DNA from: Snodgrassella alvi_G
GTDB taxonomy: Bacteria; Pseudomonadota; Gammaproteobacteria; Burkholderiales; Neisseriaceae
Reading direction: 5' to 3'
DNA: 64,000 nt
NCBI GenBank assembly: GCA_946478525.1
Contig: CAMLCH010000002.1
Location: 1-64,000, forward strand
Shown here piece by piece: positions 8,601-18,137 of the stretch (within the stretch, counting starts at the first letter, position 1; every line of letters starts with the position of its first letter). The notes below the pieces were generated by a model that was not told where the DNA came from, ran no database searches, and saw only the letters and a list, made by a program, of their open reading frames with translations. A program made the translations under genes and the position numbers.

Positions 8601-10298
8601 ATGAAAAAAACAATTGGGGATTTCTTATTGGATAGATTATCTCAAATTGGGATCAACACAATTTTTGGTGTGCCTGGGGATTATAATCTTCAATTTTTGA
8701 TGCAGGCAGAAAAAAGAAAAGATATAAAATTTGTTGGAAATCGTAATGAGTTAAACGCGGCCTATACTGCGGATGGTTATGCACGTTTAAATGGAATTTC
8801 TGCAATACTAACAACATATGGTGTTGGTGACCTGAGTGCCCTTAATGGTGTTGCAGGAGCATATGCCGAATACGTGCCAATGGTTTGTCTTTCTGGAGCG
8901 CCACCTTTACACAGTATAAATCAAAGGTCTTTTTTGCATCATACCACGGCGGAGGGTAATTATGAAGATGTCATGAATTGTTATCGTTCCTATACCGTCG
9001 CTCAGGCGCGCCTTACGCCACAAAATGCAGTGGGGGAAATTGATCGTGTATTGAAAGTTTGCAAACGGGAAAAAAGACCTGTTTATATTCAAATCCCATC
9101 GGATATAACGTTTTTCGAGATTGATGTCCCTGATAACAAACTGGTCTGTTCATTACAAATGAGTGATTCCTTACAACTTTCAAATCTTTTGCATGGCATT
9201 AAAGAACGTCTGCGACATGCTGAACGCCCGGCTATGCTGCTGGGTAATGCCATAGATCGATTTGGACTCAGAGAACTTACGCAAGAACTTATCGAAAAAT
9301 TGAATATTCCATTTGCCACCCAATCAGCGGCACAGGCAATTTTGGATCAGGGTTTATTGCAATGGGTTGGTGAATATAATGGCGGGGCTTCTGTCAGATC
9401 CGTTTTAGATATCATTGAAAATTCTGATTGCTTAATAGGAATTAACGTAAAATTTACAGACAGTAATTCTGGGTATTTTACGCAGAATATTCCAGAAAAT
9501 ATGATCAATATCATGCCCTTCAGCACTATCGTTGGTAAAAAAGTGTTTGAGGATGTCTGTGCTGTAGACCTATTGAAAAGCCTAATAAAAAATGACTTGT
9601 CCCGACAGTCAAATTTATTCTCTTCCATTCATAAAAATAAAAAACATTCATGGACAGTTGAAAAAGGCAAGGCATTAATCCTCAATCGTTTTTGGACAAA
9701 AATGGATCATTTCATTCAGGAAAATGATGTCATTGTTACGGATGCAGGCACCTCGATGAGAGGTGTCAGGGGATTGGCTCTTCCTGCCGGAATTACCATC
9801 ATTAATCAGCCTTTGTGGTTATCAATCGGGTATTCATTGCCTGCCTTGTTTGGTTCATTAATGGCAGCACCTAAACGGCGCCAAATATTATTTGTCGGGG
9901 ATGGGTCATTCCAATTAACAGCGCAGGAAGTATCAGCTTTTTTTGCGCATGATCTTAATCCAATCATTTTTTTGGTGAATAATAAAGGTTATACAATCGA
10001 ACGCAGCATTATGGGGTTATATTCCTCGTTTAATGATATTCCTGAATGGAACTATCATAAACTATTTGATGCTTTGAGTGATAATAAACCCTATTCATAC
10101 TATCAAGTCAGAACTGAGGATGAATTGGAAACAAGCCTGGAAAAACTGGAAAATGATACTTTAGTACCGCGTATTGTTGAAATTATGATTGATCCTTTTG
10201 ACATACCCAAAAAAGTTCAGGATTCAGCAGACCGTATTGCATCCTTCAATTATGGAAAAAGAGGTTTGAAAGAGCTTGATAAAAAAGTTCATTTCTAA
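8601..10298 (+). CDS. Thiamine-diphosphate 2-oxo acid decarboxylase (pyruvate/indolepyruvate type)
   Basis: ThDP-dependent enzyme of 565 residues that decarboxylates a 2-oxo acid to an aldehyde. The known catalytic set is present: D27 (VPGDYN), E50 (NRNELNAAY), the histidine pair H113-H114 (FLHHTT), the Mg/ThDP motif beginning GDGSFQ, and a Glu after NKGYTIE. Acetic acid bacteria use pyruvate decarboxylase to make acetaldehyde for their oxidative metabolism, which fits this segment. The indolepyruvate-type enzyme has the same motifs, so the substrate is uncertain. It has its own upstream region (8486-8600) with an AGGGGA-type ribosome site. Confidence 0.87.
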   Translation: MKKTIGDFLLDRLSQIGINTIFGVPGDYNLQFLMQAEKRKDIKFVGNRNELNAAYTADGYARLNGISAILTTYGVGDLSALNGVAGAYAEYVPMVCLSGAPPLHSINQRSFLHHTTAEGNYEDVMNCYRSYTVAQARLTPQNAVGEIDRVLKVCKREKRPVYIQIPSDITFFEIDVPDNKLVCSLQMSDSLQLSNLLHGIKERLRHAERPAMLLGNAIDRFGLRELTQELIEKLNIPFATQSAAQAILDQGLLQWVGEYNGGASVRSVLDIIENSDCLIGINVKFTDSNSGYFTQNIPENMINIMPFSTIVGKKVFEDVCAVDLLKSLIKNDLSRQSNLFSSIHKNKKHSWTVEKGKALILNRFWTKMDHFIQENDVIVTDAGTSMRGVRGLALPAGITIINQPLWLSIGYSLPALFGSLMAAPKRRQILFVGDGSFQLTAQEVSAFFAHDLNPIIFLVNNKGYTIERSIMGLYSSFNDIPEWNYHKLFDALSDNKPYSYYQVRTEDELETSLEKLENDTLVPRIVEIMIDPFDIPKKVQDSADRIASFNYGKRGLKELDKKVHF

Positions 10299-10305
10299 AT
10301 AAATG

Positions 10306-10344
10306 TTGAGGAGTTTTATTCTAGATCAATAACAAGCTCCTCAA
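10306..10344. terminator. Inverted repeat between the convergent decarboxylase and minE genes
   Basis: TTGAGGAG at 10306-10313 pairs with CTCCTCAA at 10337-10344, and an inner TTATT/AATAA can also pair. It lies between two converging genes but lacks a strong T-run on either strand. It is a weak candidate for bidirectional termination. Confidence 0.4.
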
Positions 10345-10382
10345 ATACATAATAAAAGTCTATCGATATTATCAAGTATAAA

Positions 10383-10661
10383 TCAAAATTTTTTTTGACG
10401 TTGTTGGGGAACCTCAATATCAATAGCCAATGTTGAACAGGCAGATCCTTGATCAATTTTGACCTGAATTTTTTCTTGATCAATGGAGATATGCTTTTGG
10501 ATAACCGCCATAATTTCTTTTTGTAATTTTTGCAATAAATCTGAATCATTTTGATTGCTGGAAGAAGAACGTTCATGAGCCAGCAGGATCTGTAAACGAT
10601 CCTTGGCAACGGGCGCTGAACTTTTTTTATTAAAGAAATTTGAAAATAAAAAACTCATCAT
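10383..10661 (-). CDS. minE: Cell-division topological specificity factor MinE
   Basis: Regulator that drives MinD-MinC pole-to-pole oscillation and frees midcell for Z-ring formation. The 92-residue protein has an amphipathic N-terminus (FLFSNFFNKK), the MinD-contact region around AKDRLQILLAHER and a C-terminal dimerisation domain. The first ATG overlaps the minD stop by 4 bases. The next ATG (10658) has better spacing from AGAGGAA and gives 91 residues. It is the last gene of minCDE. Confidence 0.92.
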   Translation of the reverse strand: MMSFLFSNFFNKKSSAPVAKDRLQILLAHERSSSSNQNDSDLLQKLQKEIMAVIQKHISIDQEKIQVKIDQGSACSTLAIDIEVPQQRQKKF

Positions 10662-11470
10662 CTATTCCTCTTTAACAACCAGTCAAAAAACCCTTTTTTG
10701 TCAGTCGGAATGGTAATGTCTATTTTTTCTCCTTGCAAGCGTTTAACTGCATCTACATAGGCACGGGCAGGAGCAGAGTTGGGTGCAGAAAGTGTTATCG
10801 GAGTACCTATATTTGAAGCCTTGAGAATTTCCTCACTTTCAGGAATGATACCAATCAAGGGAATGGAAAGGATATCAAGTATATCATCTGTGTTAAGCAT
10901 GTCGCCATGGGCTGCCCTGTTTGTTGCATAACGTGTAATTAACAGGTGTTTGTTAATTTTTTCACCTTTTTGGGCTTTATCAGTTGTACTGTCAAGGATG
11001 CCTATGATACGATCACTGTCACGAACCGAGGATACTTCGGGATTGGTAATGACAATAGCCTCATCAGCAAAATGCATGGCCATTTTAGCACCGCGTTCAA
11101 TTCCGGCCGGACTGTCACAAATTATCCAGTCAAACTTCTCTTTTAATTCCTCAATAACCTTTTTGACACCCTCTTCAGTCAAGGCGTCTTTGTCCCGTGT
11201 TTGGGAGGCGGCTAGAATGAAAAGGGTTTCGATACGTTTATCTTTAATCAATGCTTGAGAAAGCGTGGCTTCACCTTGTATTACATTGATAAAATCAAAC
11301 ACCACACGTCTTTCTGATCCCATTACAAGGTCAAGATTTCTTAAACCGACATCAAAATCAATGACGACAACCTTTTGTCCTGTCTGGGCGAGGGCCGCTC
11401 CAATCGCTGCGGTTGTTGTCGTTTTACCAACCCCGCCTTTACCTGAGGTAATAACGATTACCTTCGACAT
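10658..11470 (-). CDS. minD: Septum-site-determining ATPase MinD
   Basis: Membrane-cycling deviant Walker ATPase that recruits MinC. It has the motif KGGVGKTT (residues 11-18), DFDVGLRNLD, and a C-terminal amphipathic membrane-targeting helix (FFDWLLKRNR). The start is set at 11470 (MSKVIV) because AAGGAACAAGT precedes it. An in-frame ATG ten codons earlier has no such site. The length of 270 residues is normal. It lies between minC and minE on the same strand. Confidence 0.95.
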   Translation of the reverse strand: MSKVIVITSGKGGVGKTTTTAAIGAALAQTGQKVVVIDFDVGLRNLDLVMGSERRVVFDFINVIQGEATLSQALIKDKRIETLFILAASQTRDKDALTEEGVKKVIEELKEKFDWIICDSPAGIERGAKMAMHFADEAIVITNPEVSSVRDSDRIIGILDSTTDKAQKGEKINKHLLITRYATNRAAHGDMLNTDDILDILSIPLIGIIPESEEILKASNIGTPITLSAPNSAPARAYVDAVKRLQGEKIDITIPTDKKGFFDWLLKRNR

Positions 11471-11561
11471 ACTTGTTCCTTTATGATAATCCATTTTCAA
11501 TATGTTAAAAATATCATTTTACGGCAAATAAAACACTAAAAATATCAGAATATAATATTAT

Positions 11562-12299
11562 TTACCTTGTTTTTGTTAGATTAGTTACAGTAATAACATT
11601 CTCTTTTAAAAAAACCTGTGCAGATTTATTGTTAAAAGCCTCTGGAATTTCTTCTGCTGTCATGTAATATCCATCAATAGCCAATAGTTCTGCTGCCATA
11701 TGACTGGTGAATATTCTGGCATTGGGTTGTCCACTTATACCGGCAATAGCGCGTCCCCGCAGGGCGCCGTAAACATGAATGGATCCACCGGCGCTAATTT
11801 CCGCTCCCGATGCAACAGAATTAACAACAATTATATCCCCTTCCGGAAAAAAAATGCTTTGTCCTGATCGAACGGGATCATCAGTAATATAGCAAGGAAC
11901 GGATTGATTTTTAGCTGGAGAATCGATCGGGGGATTTAAATTGTCGATATTCTTTCCTCCTGTAAGAATGAAATTTCTAGGCCAGTCCTTTAATGCAGAA
12001 GGGTTGGATGGCAATCCTTCCATACTGATAATCTGAATATTTCTGCCTAAAAGTTCATGATAAAGTTTTTCCAATCCTTCTTCATCGCCCGTCAAGAGTT
12101 CAAGATTGAGAATAACAGGTTTGCCATAGAAAAATTGTGAAGAACGTTTAATTTGTTCGTCTAGGCTTTGTAACCAATTTACAAGAGGGGCTTTTGGTGA
12201 AAGAACCAGTGCCAAAAACGAACGGCCTCGGATCCGTAAGGGGGGCAGTGAATGCGAAGAATGATGCACCACGAGTGTATTTCCTGTTTGACAGATCAA
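11562..12299 (-). CDS. minC: Septum-site-determining protein MinC
   Basis: FtsZ-assembly inhibitor recruited by MinD. The 245-residue protein has an N-terminal domain (to about 110), a linker, and a C-terminal beta-helix domain with DIIVVNSVASGAEISAGG-like turns and HVYGALRGRAIAG, the classical MinC signature. The listed start is TTG at 12299 without a clear ribosome site. A GTG about eleven codons later, preceded by AGGAA, is an alternative. It is the first gene of minCDE. Confidence 0.92.
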   Translation of the reverse strand: MICQTGNTLVVHHSSHSLPPLRIRGRSFLALVLSPKAPLVNWLQSLDEQIKRSSQFFYGKPVILNLELLTGDEEGLEKLYHELLGRNIQIISMEGLPSNPSALKDWPRNFILTGGKNIDNLNPPIDSPAKNQSVPCYITDDPVRSGQSIFFPEGDIIVVNSVASGAEISAGGSIHVYGALRGRAIAGISGQPNARIFTSHMAAELLAIDGYYMTAEEIPEAFNNKSAQVFLKENVITVTNLTKTR

Positions 12300-12532
12300 T
12301 AAATTAATGACGTCTAAATTATTACGTTTTGATAAAGTTGAAAAATAAAATAATAATATACGAAAAAATAAATATCTTGTAATTTTTTAAAAGATGAATT
12401 TAAGCCTTTATAATTGATTAAAAGTTAAGCTATATGATTAAACTATAGTGATAAACTGATTTTAAAATATTTTCAGTAAAAAAACATATTATGTTACACT
12501 AAAAAGATTTTGTGGAATAATGGCAAGGCTTT
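12300..12532. promoter_or_regulatory. Divergent intergenic region minC / GST
   Basis: About 230 bases of AT-rich sequence separating minC (minus) from the glutathione transferase gene (plus). Promoters for both are expected; no specific site could be supported. Confidence 0.35.
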
Positions 12533-13201
12533 ATGCGAATATTGTATCATCTTCCCCTTTGTCCTTTCAGTCGTAAAATTCGGCTGATAATGGCAGAAAA
12601 ACGATTATCTTTTGAATTGATGACCGAAGCTGTATGGAAAAAACGGGATGAATTCCTGTCGATGAATCCTGCTGGTACCGTTCCTGTCCTGGTAGAAGAA
12701 ACGGGTCTGGCTATTTGTGATTCCTATACGATCAGCGAATATTTGGAAGAAGCCTATCCTGACACGTTATTAATGGGTCGCACTTTGGCGGAAAGAGTGG
12801 AGGTGCGACGATTGGTTGCCTGGTTTGATGACAAATTCAATCGAGAAATCACTCGAAATTTACTGTTTGAGAAAATGTTCAAACGTCTTTTTGGAAATAG
12901 CAATCCCAATGCTCAAGCATTGAGAGAAGGCTACCAGAATATAAAATTTCATCTTGATTATATTGCCTATCTAGCTGAAAACAGGGTTTGGCTGGCAGGA
13001 AATAATTTGTCAATTGCTGATTTTGCCGCTGCAGCCCATCTTTCCAGCTTGGATTATATTGGTGATATTAACTGGGATAAATATCCAATGGTAAAGGATT
13101 GGTATGTTCGGATAAAATCCCGCCCCAGTTTTCGTGCCTTGTTAAATGATCGGGTAAGTGGTGTAGTCCCTCCCAAATATTATGCCGATTTAGATTTTTA
13201 A
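12533..13201 (+). CDS. Glutathione S-transferase family protein
   Basis: Protein of 222 residues with a thioredoxin-like N-terminal domain (residues 1-80) and an all-helical C-terminal domain. Visible features are the N-terminal CPFSRK active-site region, the cis-proline in AGTVPVLVE, and the ESYTISEY-type glutathione contact (here DSYTISEYLEE). The C-terminal domain carries SIADFAAAAHLS, the conserved N-capping box. The substrate is unknown. It lies just upstream of two glycosyltransferase genes with a 16-base gap and may share their transcript. Confidence 0.83.
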   Translation: MRILYHLPLCPFSRKIRLIMAEKRLSFELMTEAVWKKRDEFLSMNPAGTVPVLVEETGLAICDSYTISEYLEEAYPDTLLMGRTLAERVEVRRLVAWFDDKFNREITRNLLFEKMFKRLFGNSNPNAQALREGYQNIKFHLDYIAYLAENRVWLAGNNLSIADFAAAAHLSSLDYIGDINWDKYPMVKDWYVRIKSRPSFRALLNDRVSGVVPPKYYADLDF

Positions 13202-13217
13202 TGAAATTTTAGTCGGA

Positions 13218-14390
13218 ATGGAAAATAAACCGGTCATATTGCAAGTTCTACCAGCATTGGGTACAGGTGGGGTAGAGCGAGGAACTGTTGATATGGCAAA
13301 GGCAATCATACAGGCGGGTGGCATTGCAATTGTAGCCAGTGAAGATGGAATATGGCAGCATTATCTCGAAAAAATTGGGGCAATTTATATTCATTTACCG
13401 CTAAGCTCAAAAAATCCGTGGATAATCTGGAAAAATCATTATGCATTAATTAAGATTATCCAGTATTATAAAGTGGATATTGTTCATGCACGTTCAAGAG
13501 CGCCGGCATGGTCCGCATGGTTGGCAGCAAAAAAATGTCATATCCGTTTTGTCACAACCTGGCACGGAGTTTTTCAGGCCAAATGGTTCGGAAAACGTTG
13601 GTACAACCAGGTAATGACCAAAGGGGAAAAGGTGATAGCGATCAGTCATTATATTGCTGATCATTTACAACAAGAATATCATGTCAACCAGCAAAAACTA
13701 TGTATCATTCCACGCGGGGTTGATCTAACTATTTTTGATCCGAGTTTGCCGTTAGGTAACCGAATAAGTTCATTGGCACAGAGTTGGGGAATTTCTGAAG
13801 AGCAAAAGATCCTGTTATTGCCGGGAAGAATTACGGAGTGGAAGGGACATAAATTATTATTGCAGGCTTTTGCTGAATTAAAATTCAATCATCCGAACTG
13901 GATCTGCATTTTTGTCGGTCCCGCCAAAGAAAAAGATCATTTTTTAAAAGAGTTGCTTGCCTTAGCCGATTATCTAAAAATAAAAAATTCGATTTATTTT
14001 GTGGGAAATAGCCAGGATATGCCTGCGGTCTATGCACTGGCAAATATCGTTGTAGTACCTTCCCTTAAACCTGAACCTTTTGGACGTGTCGTAATTGAGG
14101 CCCAGGCTATGGAGAAACCTGTGGTTGTTGCCAATCATGGTGGGGCGGCAGAAACAGTTGAAGAAAATGTTACAGGTTACCTTTTTAAGCCCGGCAGTGT
14201 TAATAATTTGGTATTTGTTTTGGATCAGTTGATGGAAAAAACAGATGCGGATTTAAATTGGATCGGTCGACTTGCCCGGGAGGCGGTTCAAAAAAAATAT
14301 ACTTTGCAACAGATGCAATGCAAAACCCTTTCTGTTTATAACGAGATATTACCTGCTGAAAACAAATTAAAGATCAATGATGTCAGTTAA
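13218..14390 (+). CDS. Glycosyltransferase family 4 protein
   Basis: GT-B fold glycosyltransferase of 390 residues. The N-terminal domain starts with the GTGGVERG loop. The C-terminal nucleotide-sugar domain has PGRITEWKGH and the EX7E motif in PEPFGRVVIEAQ, typical of retaining GT4 enzymes. It overlaps the next gene, a GT9 family transferase, by 14 bases. The pair probably acts on lipopolysaccharide core or another surface glycan. Donor and acceptor cannot be read from the sequence. Confidence 0.85.
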   Translation: MENKPVILQVLPALGTGGVERGTVDMAKAIIQAGGIAIVASEDGIWQHYLEKIGAIYIHLPLSSKNPWIIWKNHYALIKIIQYYKVDIVHARSRAPAWSAWLAAKKCHIRFVTTWHGVFQAKWFGKRWYNQVMTKGEKVIAISHYIADHLQQEYHVNQQKLCIIPRGVDLTIFDPSLPLGNRISSLAQSWGISEEQKILLLPGRITEWKGHKLLLQAFAELKFNHPNWICIFVGPAKEKDHFLKELLALADYLKIKNSIYFVGNSQDMPAVYALANIVVVPSLKPEPFGRVVIEAQAMEKPVVVANHGGAAETVEENVTGYLFKPGSVNNLVFVLDQLMEKTDADLNWIGRLAREAVQKKYTLQQMQCKTLSVYNEILPAENKLKINDVS

Positions 14391-15294
14391 AAGAATCTTG
14401 ATTATACGTTTGGGTGCTTTGGGGGATTTTATCCAAAGTTTTTACCCATTTGCGGCCATTCGTCAGTATTATCCCAATGCAGAGATCACCTTGTTAACAT
14501 CTGCACCATTTGTTGATCTGGCCAAAAGATCACCTTGGTTTGATCGTGTTATTGTTGATGATAAACCTTCCTGGTTCAATATTGCGGGATTGATTAGGCT
14601 AGTGAAAAAACTACGGGGATATGATTATATCTTTGATTTACAAACTTCTCGTCGATCGACACGTTACTTTAGGTTCGCAGGGCAGAGACAAGGATCGGCG
14701 ATTGCAAAAACAGCATCGCATAGACATGACAATGAGGAGCGTAATCGTTTGCATACATTTGAACGTCAGAAAGATCAATTAAGCAAGGTTGGTATAACCA
14801 ATTATCCCGAGCTTGATTTATCCTGGTTTTTATCCGAAATGATTGATTTTTCCATTGATCGACCCTATGTTGTGTTAGTTCCTGGTTGCTCTGCACGACG
14901 TATGGAGAAAAGATGGCCTATTCAGTATTATGGTGAGATTGCGAATATATGTCTTGAAAAAGGGCTGGTCCCCATAATTGCTGGAGGAAAAGAAGAGAAA
15001 GAGATTTCCCGACAGATTTTGCAATTATGTCCGAAGGTAATGAACTTGATTGGTAAAACAAGTTTGTTTCAGTTGGGGCACTTAATGAAAAATGCACAAT
15101 TTTCGCTCGGAAATGATACAGGACCAATGCATATTGCTGCATTGGTGGGGGGGTGTTCTGTTGTTTTGTTTTCATCATCAAGTAATCCTGCGCTGACCGC
15201 ACCACGTGGAAAACATGTCAAAATATTGTATGAGGCGGATTTAAGAAATCTTTCCGTAAAAAAGGTTGCACAAGAATTGAACTGGGTTCATTAA
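14377..15294 (+). CDS. Glycosyltransferase family 9 (heptosyltransferase-like) protein
   Basis: Protein of 305 residues with GT9 hallmarks: N-terminal RLGALGDFIQS, a central LVPGCSARRMEKRWP segment and C-terminal SLGNDTGPMHIAA. GT9 enzymes typically add heptose from ADP-heptose to lipopolysaccharide inner core. Overlap with the GT4 gene indicates coupled translation. Whether the sugar is heptose is an inference. Confidence 0.85.
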   Translation: MMSVKRILIIRLGALGDFIQSFYPFAAIRQYYPNAEITLLTSAPFVDLAKRSPWFDRVIVDDKPSWFNIAGLIRLVKKLRGYDYIFDLQTSRRSTRYFRFAGQRQGSAIAKTASHRHDNEERNRLHTFERQKDQLSKVGITNYPELDLSWFLSEMIDFSIDRPYVVLVPGCSARRMEKRWPIQYYGEIANICLEKGLVPIIAGGKEEKEISRQILQLCPKVMNLIGKTSLFQLGHLMKNAQFSLGNDTGPMHIAALVGGCSVVLFSSSSNPALTAPRGKHVKILYEADLRNLSVKKVAQELNWVH

Positions 15295-15336
15295 AGTTTA
15301 TTATTAGGTTTATTATAGCGTTCTGGAGTTTTAAGT

Positions 15337-17304
15337 ATGCCATCTATTACCTTGCCTGATGGATCTGTTCGTGAATATGAAGGATCGGTTACGGGTTTAA
15401 GTATTGCACAATCTATTGGGGCAGGTTTGGCCCGTGCAGCTTTAGCAATGGAGCTGAATGGCAAAATAGTCGATCTATTAACTGAAATATATGAAGATTC
15501 GTCAGTAAAATTCATTACAAAAAAAGATGCGGCGGCGTTAGAGTTAATCCGTCATGATGCTGCACATGTACTTGCCCAGGCAGTACAGGAACTATATCCG
15601 GGAACCCAGGTTACTATTGGCCCAGCTATTGAGGACGGTTTTTATTATGATTTTGCCCGTGAAGAACCTTTCAAGCCAGAGGATCTTGGTAAAATTGAAC
15701 AGAAAATGCATGAGATTATTGCGCGTAATGAACCTTTTGTCAGAGAGGTTCTGCCTCGGCAGAAAGCAATTGAATATTTTGAAACCAATGGGGAGCATTA
15801 TAAAGCCCAGCTCATTCGGGATTTGCCAGAAACAGAAACGATCACAGTTTATAGACAGGGGGAGTGGCTTGACCTTTGCCGTGGACCGCATTTAAGAACG
15901 ACCGGGGATGTCGGTAAAGCTTTTAAACTGATGAAGGTTGCTGGTGCATATTGGCGTGGGGATTCAAAAAATGCCATGCTGTCACGTATATATGGAACGG
16001 CATGGCGTGATCAAAAAGAGCTTGATGCCTATCTGACGCAATTGGAAGAGGCGACAAAACGCGATCACAGACGGATTGGAAAAGAGATGGATCTTTTCCA
16101 TCTGCAGGATGAAGCCGTAGGTTCCGTATTCTGGCATCCCAAAGGATGGCAAATTTATACCGAATTACAGGCTTATATGCAGCGTGTCCAACGTCGTTAT
16201 GGATATGAGGAGGTGCGAACCCCCCAACTTGTTGACCGTTCATTATGGGAGGCATCAGGGCATTGGGACAAATTCAAGGAAAATATGTTTATTGCTTCCG
16301 TTGAGGATGAAGATCGCATTTACGCGTTGAAACCCATGAACTGTCCATGTCATATCCAAATATTCAATCATACATTGCGTTCCTATCGTGAGCTTCCCCT
16401 TCGGATGGCGGAATTTGGAGCCTGTCACCGTTACGAACCTTCTGGAGCACTACATGGGATTATGCGTGTTCGGTCATTTGTTCAGGATGATGCGCATATT
16501 TTTTGTACAGAAGATCAAATTACTTCTGAAACAGCCTTGTTTGTCCATATGTTGTCAGAAGTATACAAAGATCTTGGTTTCGAGAGTTTCCGCATCAAAT
16601 TTTCTGATCGTCCAGAAAAAAGAGCGGGAGATGATGCGATTTGGGATCGTGCGGAAAATAGCTTGAAGGAAGCCTGTAAACAGGTTGGTGTAGAATTTGA
16701 GCTTAATAAAGGGGAAGGCGCTTTTTATGGTCCCAAACTGGAATTCGTTTTACGTGATGCGATAGGAAGGGATTGGCAATGTGGCACGTTGCAAGTTGAC
16801 TATGTTCTGCCAGAACGGCTTAAGACGGCTTATATTGGAGAAGATAGCGCAAGACATCGCCCAGTTATGCTTCATCGGGCAATTTTAGGATCATTTGAAC
16901 GGTTTATTGGTATTTTGATAGAACAATATGCAGGTCATTTCCCTTTGTGGCTGGCACCTGTCCAAGTAGTTGTGGCAACGATTGTAAATGATGTGGAGAA
17001 TTATGCCCGAGAAGTCGTTGCCCTGCTGAAAGCCCAGGGAATTCGTGTGGAATTGGATGATAGAAACGAAAAGATCAATGCAAAGATTCGTGAACATAGT
17101 CTGCAACATGTTCCTGTCATTTTGGTTATTGGGCGCAAGGAGGCGGAAGAACGTCATTTGGCGGTACGTCGATTGGGTGGAAAATCACAAGAGATCATGG
17201 CTTTGAATGAAGCCATGGATCAACTGTCTCGAGAGGCATCACCGCCAGATAAGGGACGTGTTCCCTTTGCGCAGCGAAAGGCTAAATTTTATTGTGAAGA
17301 CTAG
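15337..17304 (+). CDS. thrS: Threonine--tRNA ligase
   Basis: Class II aminoacyl-tRNA synthetase that charges tRNA-Thr in the cytosol. The 655-residue protein shows the full order. A TGS domain (about 1-62) is followed by an editing domain with HDAAH (about 72-76) and CRGPH. The catalytic core has the zinc-ligand MNCPCH and a motif 2 arginine near FGACHRYE. A C-terminal anticodon-binding domain covers about 550-645. Length is typical. infC lies downstream, the usual thrS-infC order. Confidence 0.95.
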   Translation: MPSITLPDGSVREYEGSVTGLSIAQSIGAGLARAALAMELNGKIVDLLTEIYEDSSVKFITKKDAAALELIRHDAAHVLAQAVQELYPGTQVTIGPAIEDGFYYDFAREEPFKPEDLGKIEQKMHEIIARNEPFVREVLPRQKAIEYFETNGEHYKAQLIRDLPETETITVYRQGEWLDLCRGPHLRTTGDVGKAFKLMKVAGAYWRGDSKNAMLSRIYGTAWRDQKELDAYLTQLEEATKRDHRRIGKEMDLFHLQDEAVGSVFWHPKGWQIYTELQAYMQRVQRRYGYEEVRTPQLVDRSLWEASGHWDKFKENMFIASVEDEDRIYALKPMNCPCHIQIFNHTLRSYRELPLRMAEFGACHRYEPSGALHGIMRVRSFVQDDAHIFCTEDQITSETALFVHMLSEVYKDLGFESFRIKFSDRPEKRAGDDAIWDRAENSLKEACKQVGVEFELNKGEGAFYGPKLEFVLRDAIGRDWQCGTLQVDYVLPERLKTAYIGEDSARHRPVMLHRAILGSFERFIGILIEQYAGHFPLWLAPVQVVVATIVNDVENYAREVVALLKAQGIRVELDDRNEKINAKIREHSLQHVPVILVIGRKEAEERHLAVRRLGGKSQEIMALNEAMDQLSREASPPDKGRVPFAQRKAKFYCED

Positions 17305-17463
17305 ATAGTTTTTTTAAAATCTATTATAGTATTTTAAGAAGTTGTTTATTATTAAATCTAGGAAATGGGTTATTTACAAGATTGATTTTTTTGATAAGTT
17401 CAATTTCTAATTTTTGAGTAAGTAATCCCCTTTCAATGATTTTTTTATAGAAGGAGCTTAACC

Positions 17464-18000
17464 ATAGTAAAAACATCGATAACCCCTGCGACTAATCGTG
17501 AAGGGCCCTTGGTTGATGATGAGATTCGTGCTGCACAGGTTCGCCTGGTTGGTGCTGATGGTGAAATGTTAGGTATTGTGCCAACACGTGAAGCTTTGAA
17601 AATGGCTTATGCTGTTGGACTGAATTTATTGGAAGTCAGTCCAAATGCTGATCCGCCAGTAGCGAAAATTGTTGATTACGGCAAGTTCAAATATGAACAG
17701 CAGAAAAAAAAGAATGAGGCACGTAAAAAACAAAAAGTCATTGATATTAAGGAAATCAAGGTAAGACCCAATATTGATGAAAATGACTATCAGGTAAAAC
17801 TAAACGCGGCAAAGCGTTTTATTGCTGGTGGTGACAAGGTTAAAATCACGTTACGTTTCCGTGGACGTGAAATGGCCCATCAAGAACTGGGTGTTCAACT
17901 GTTGGATCGACTCCGTGTTGATATGGAAGAGGTTGCAAAGCCAGAACAAACCTCCAAGATCGAAAATCGTCAAATGATTATGGTTTTAGTAGCCCGTTGA
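17464..18000 (+). CDS. infC: Translation initiation factor IF-3 (ATA start)
   Basis: IF-3 binds the 30S subunit and enforces start-codon fidelity. The C-terminal domain (KKQKVIDIKEIKVRP, and FRGREMAHQELG) and the N-terminal domain (VDDEIRAAQVRLV) are clear. The first conventional start, TTG 17509, is too short and has no ribosome site. An ATA at 17464 lies 7 bases after a perfect AAGGAG (17451-17456) and opens the same frame to give 178 residues, the usual IF-3 length. Non-standard starts (AUU, AUC, AUA) are characteristic of infC because IF-3 represses its own translation through them. Confidence 0.85.
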   Translation: MVKTSITPATNREGPLVDDEIRAAQVRLVGADGEMLGIVPTREALKMAYAVGLNLLEVSPNADPPVAKIVDYGKFKYEQQKKKNEARKKQKVIDIKEIKVRPNIDENDYQVKLNAAKRFIAGGDKVKITLRFRGREMAHQELGVQLLDRLRVDMEEVAKPEQTSKIENRQMIMVLVAR

Positions 18001-18028
18001 TGTGATAAAATATTAAATGAAGTTCAAT

Positions 18029-18059
18029 AAAGGTATGTAAAATTTACATACCTTTTTTT
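18029..18059 (+). terminator. Rho-independent terminator of infC
   Basis: Near-perfect inverted repeat: AAAGGTATGTAAA runs into TTTACATACCTTT and is followed by a run of T. It lies about 30 bases after the infC stop, so infC does not run on into a ribosomal protein gene here. Confidence 0.85.
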
Positions 18060-18137
18060 ATAATGATATTTATTTTTGAAAAATTATAATTTTATTCAAG
18101 AAATAGTAAATTTAAGTTAACTAAAAGGATGGGGTTC

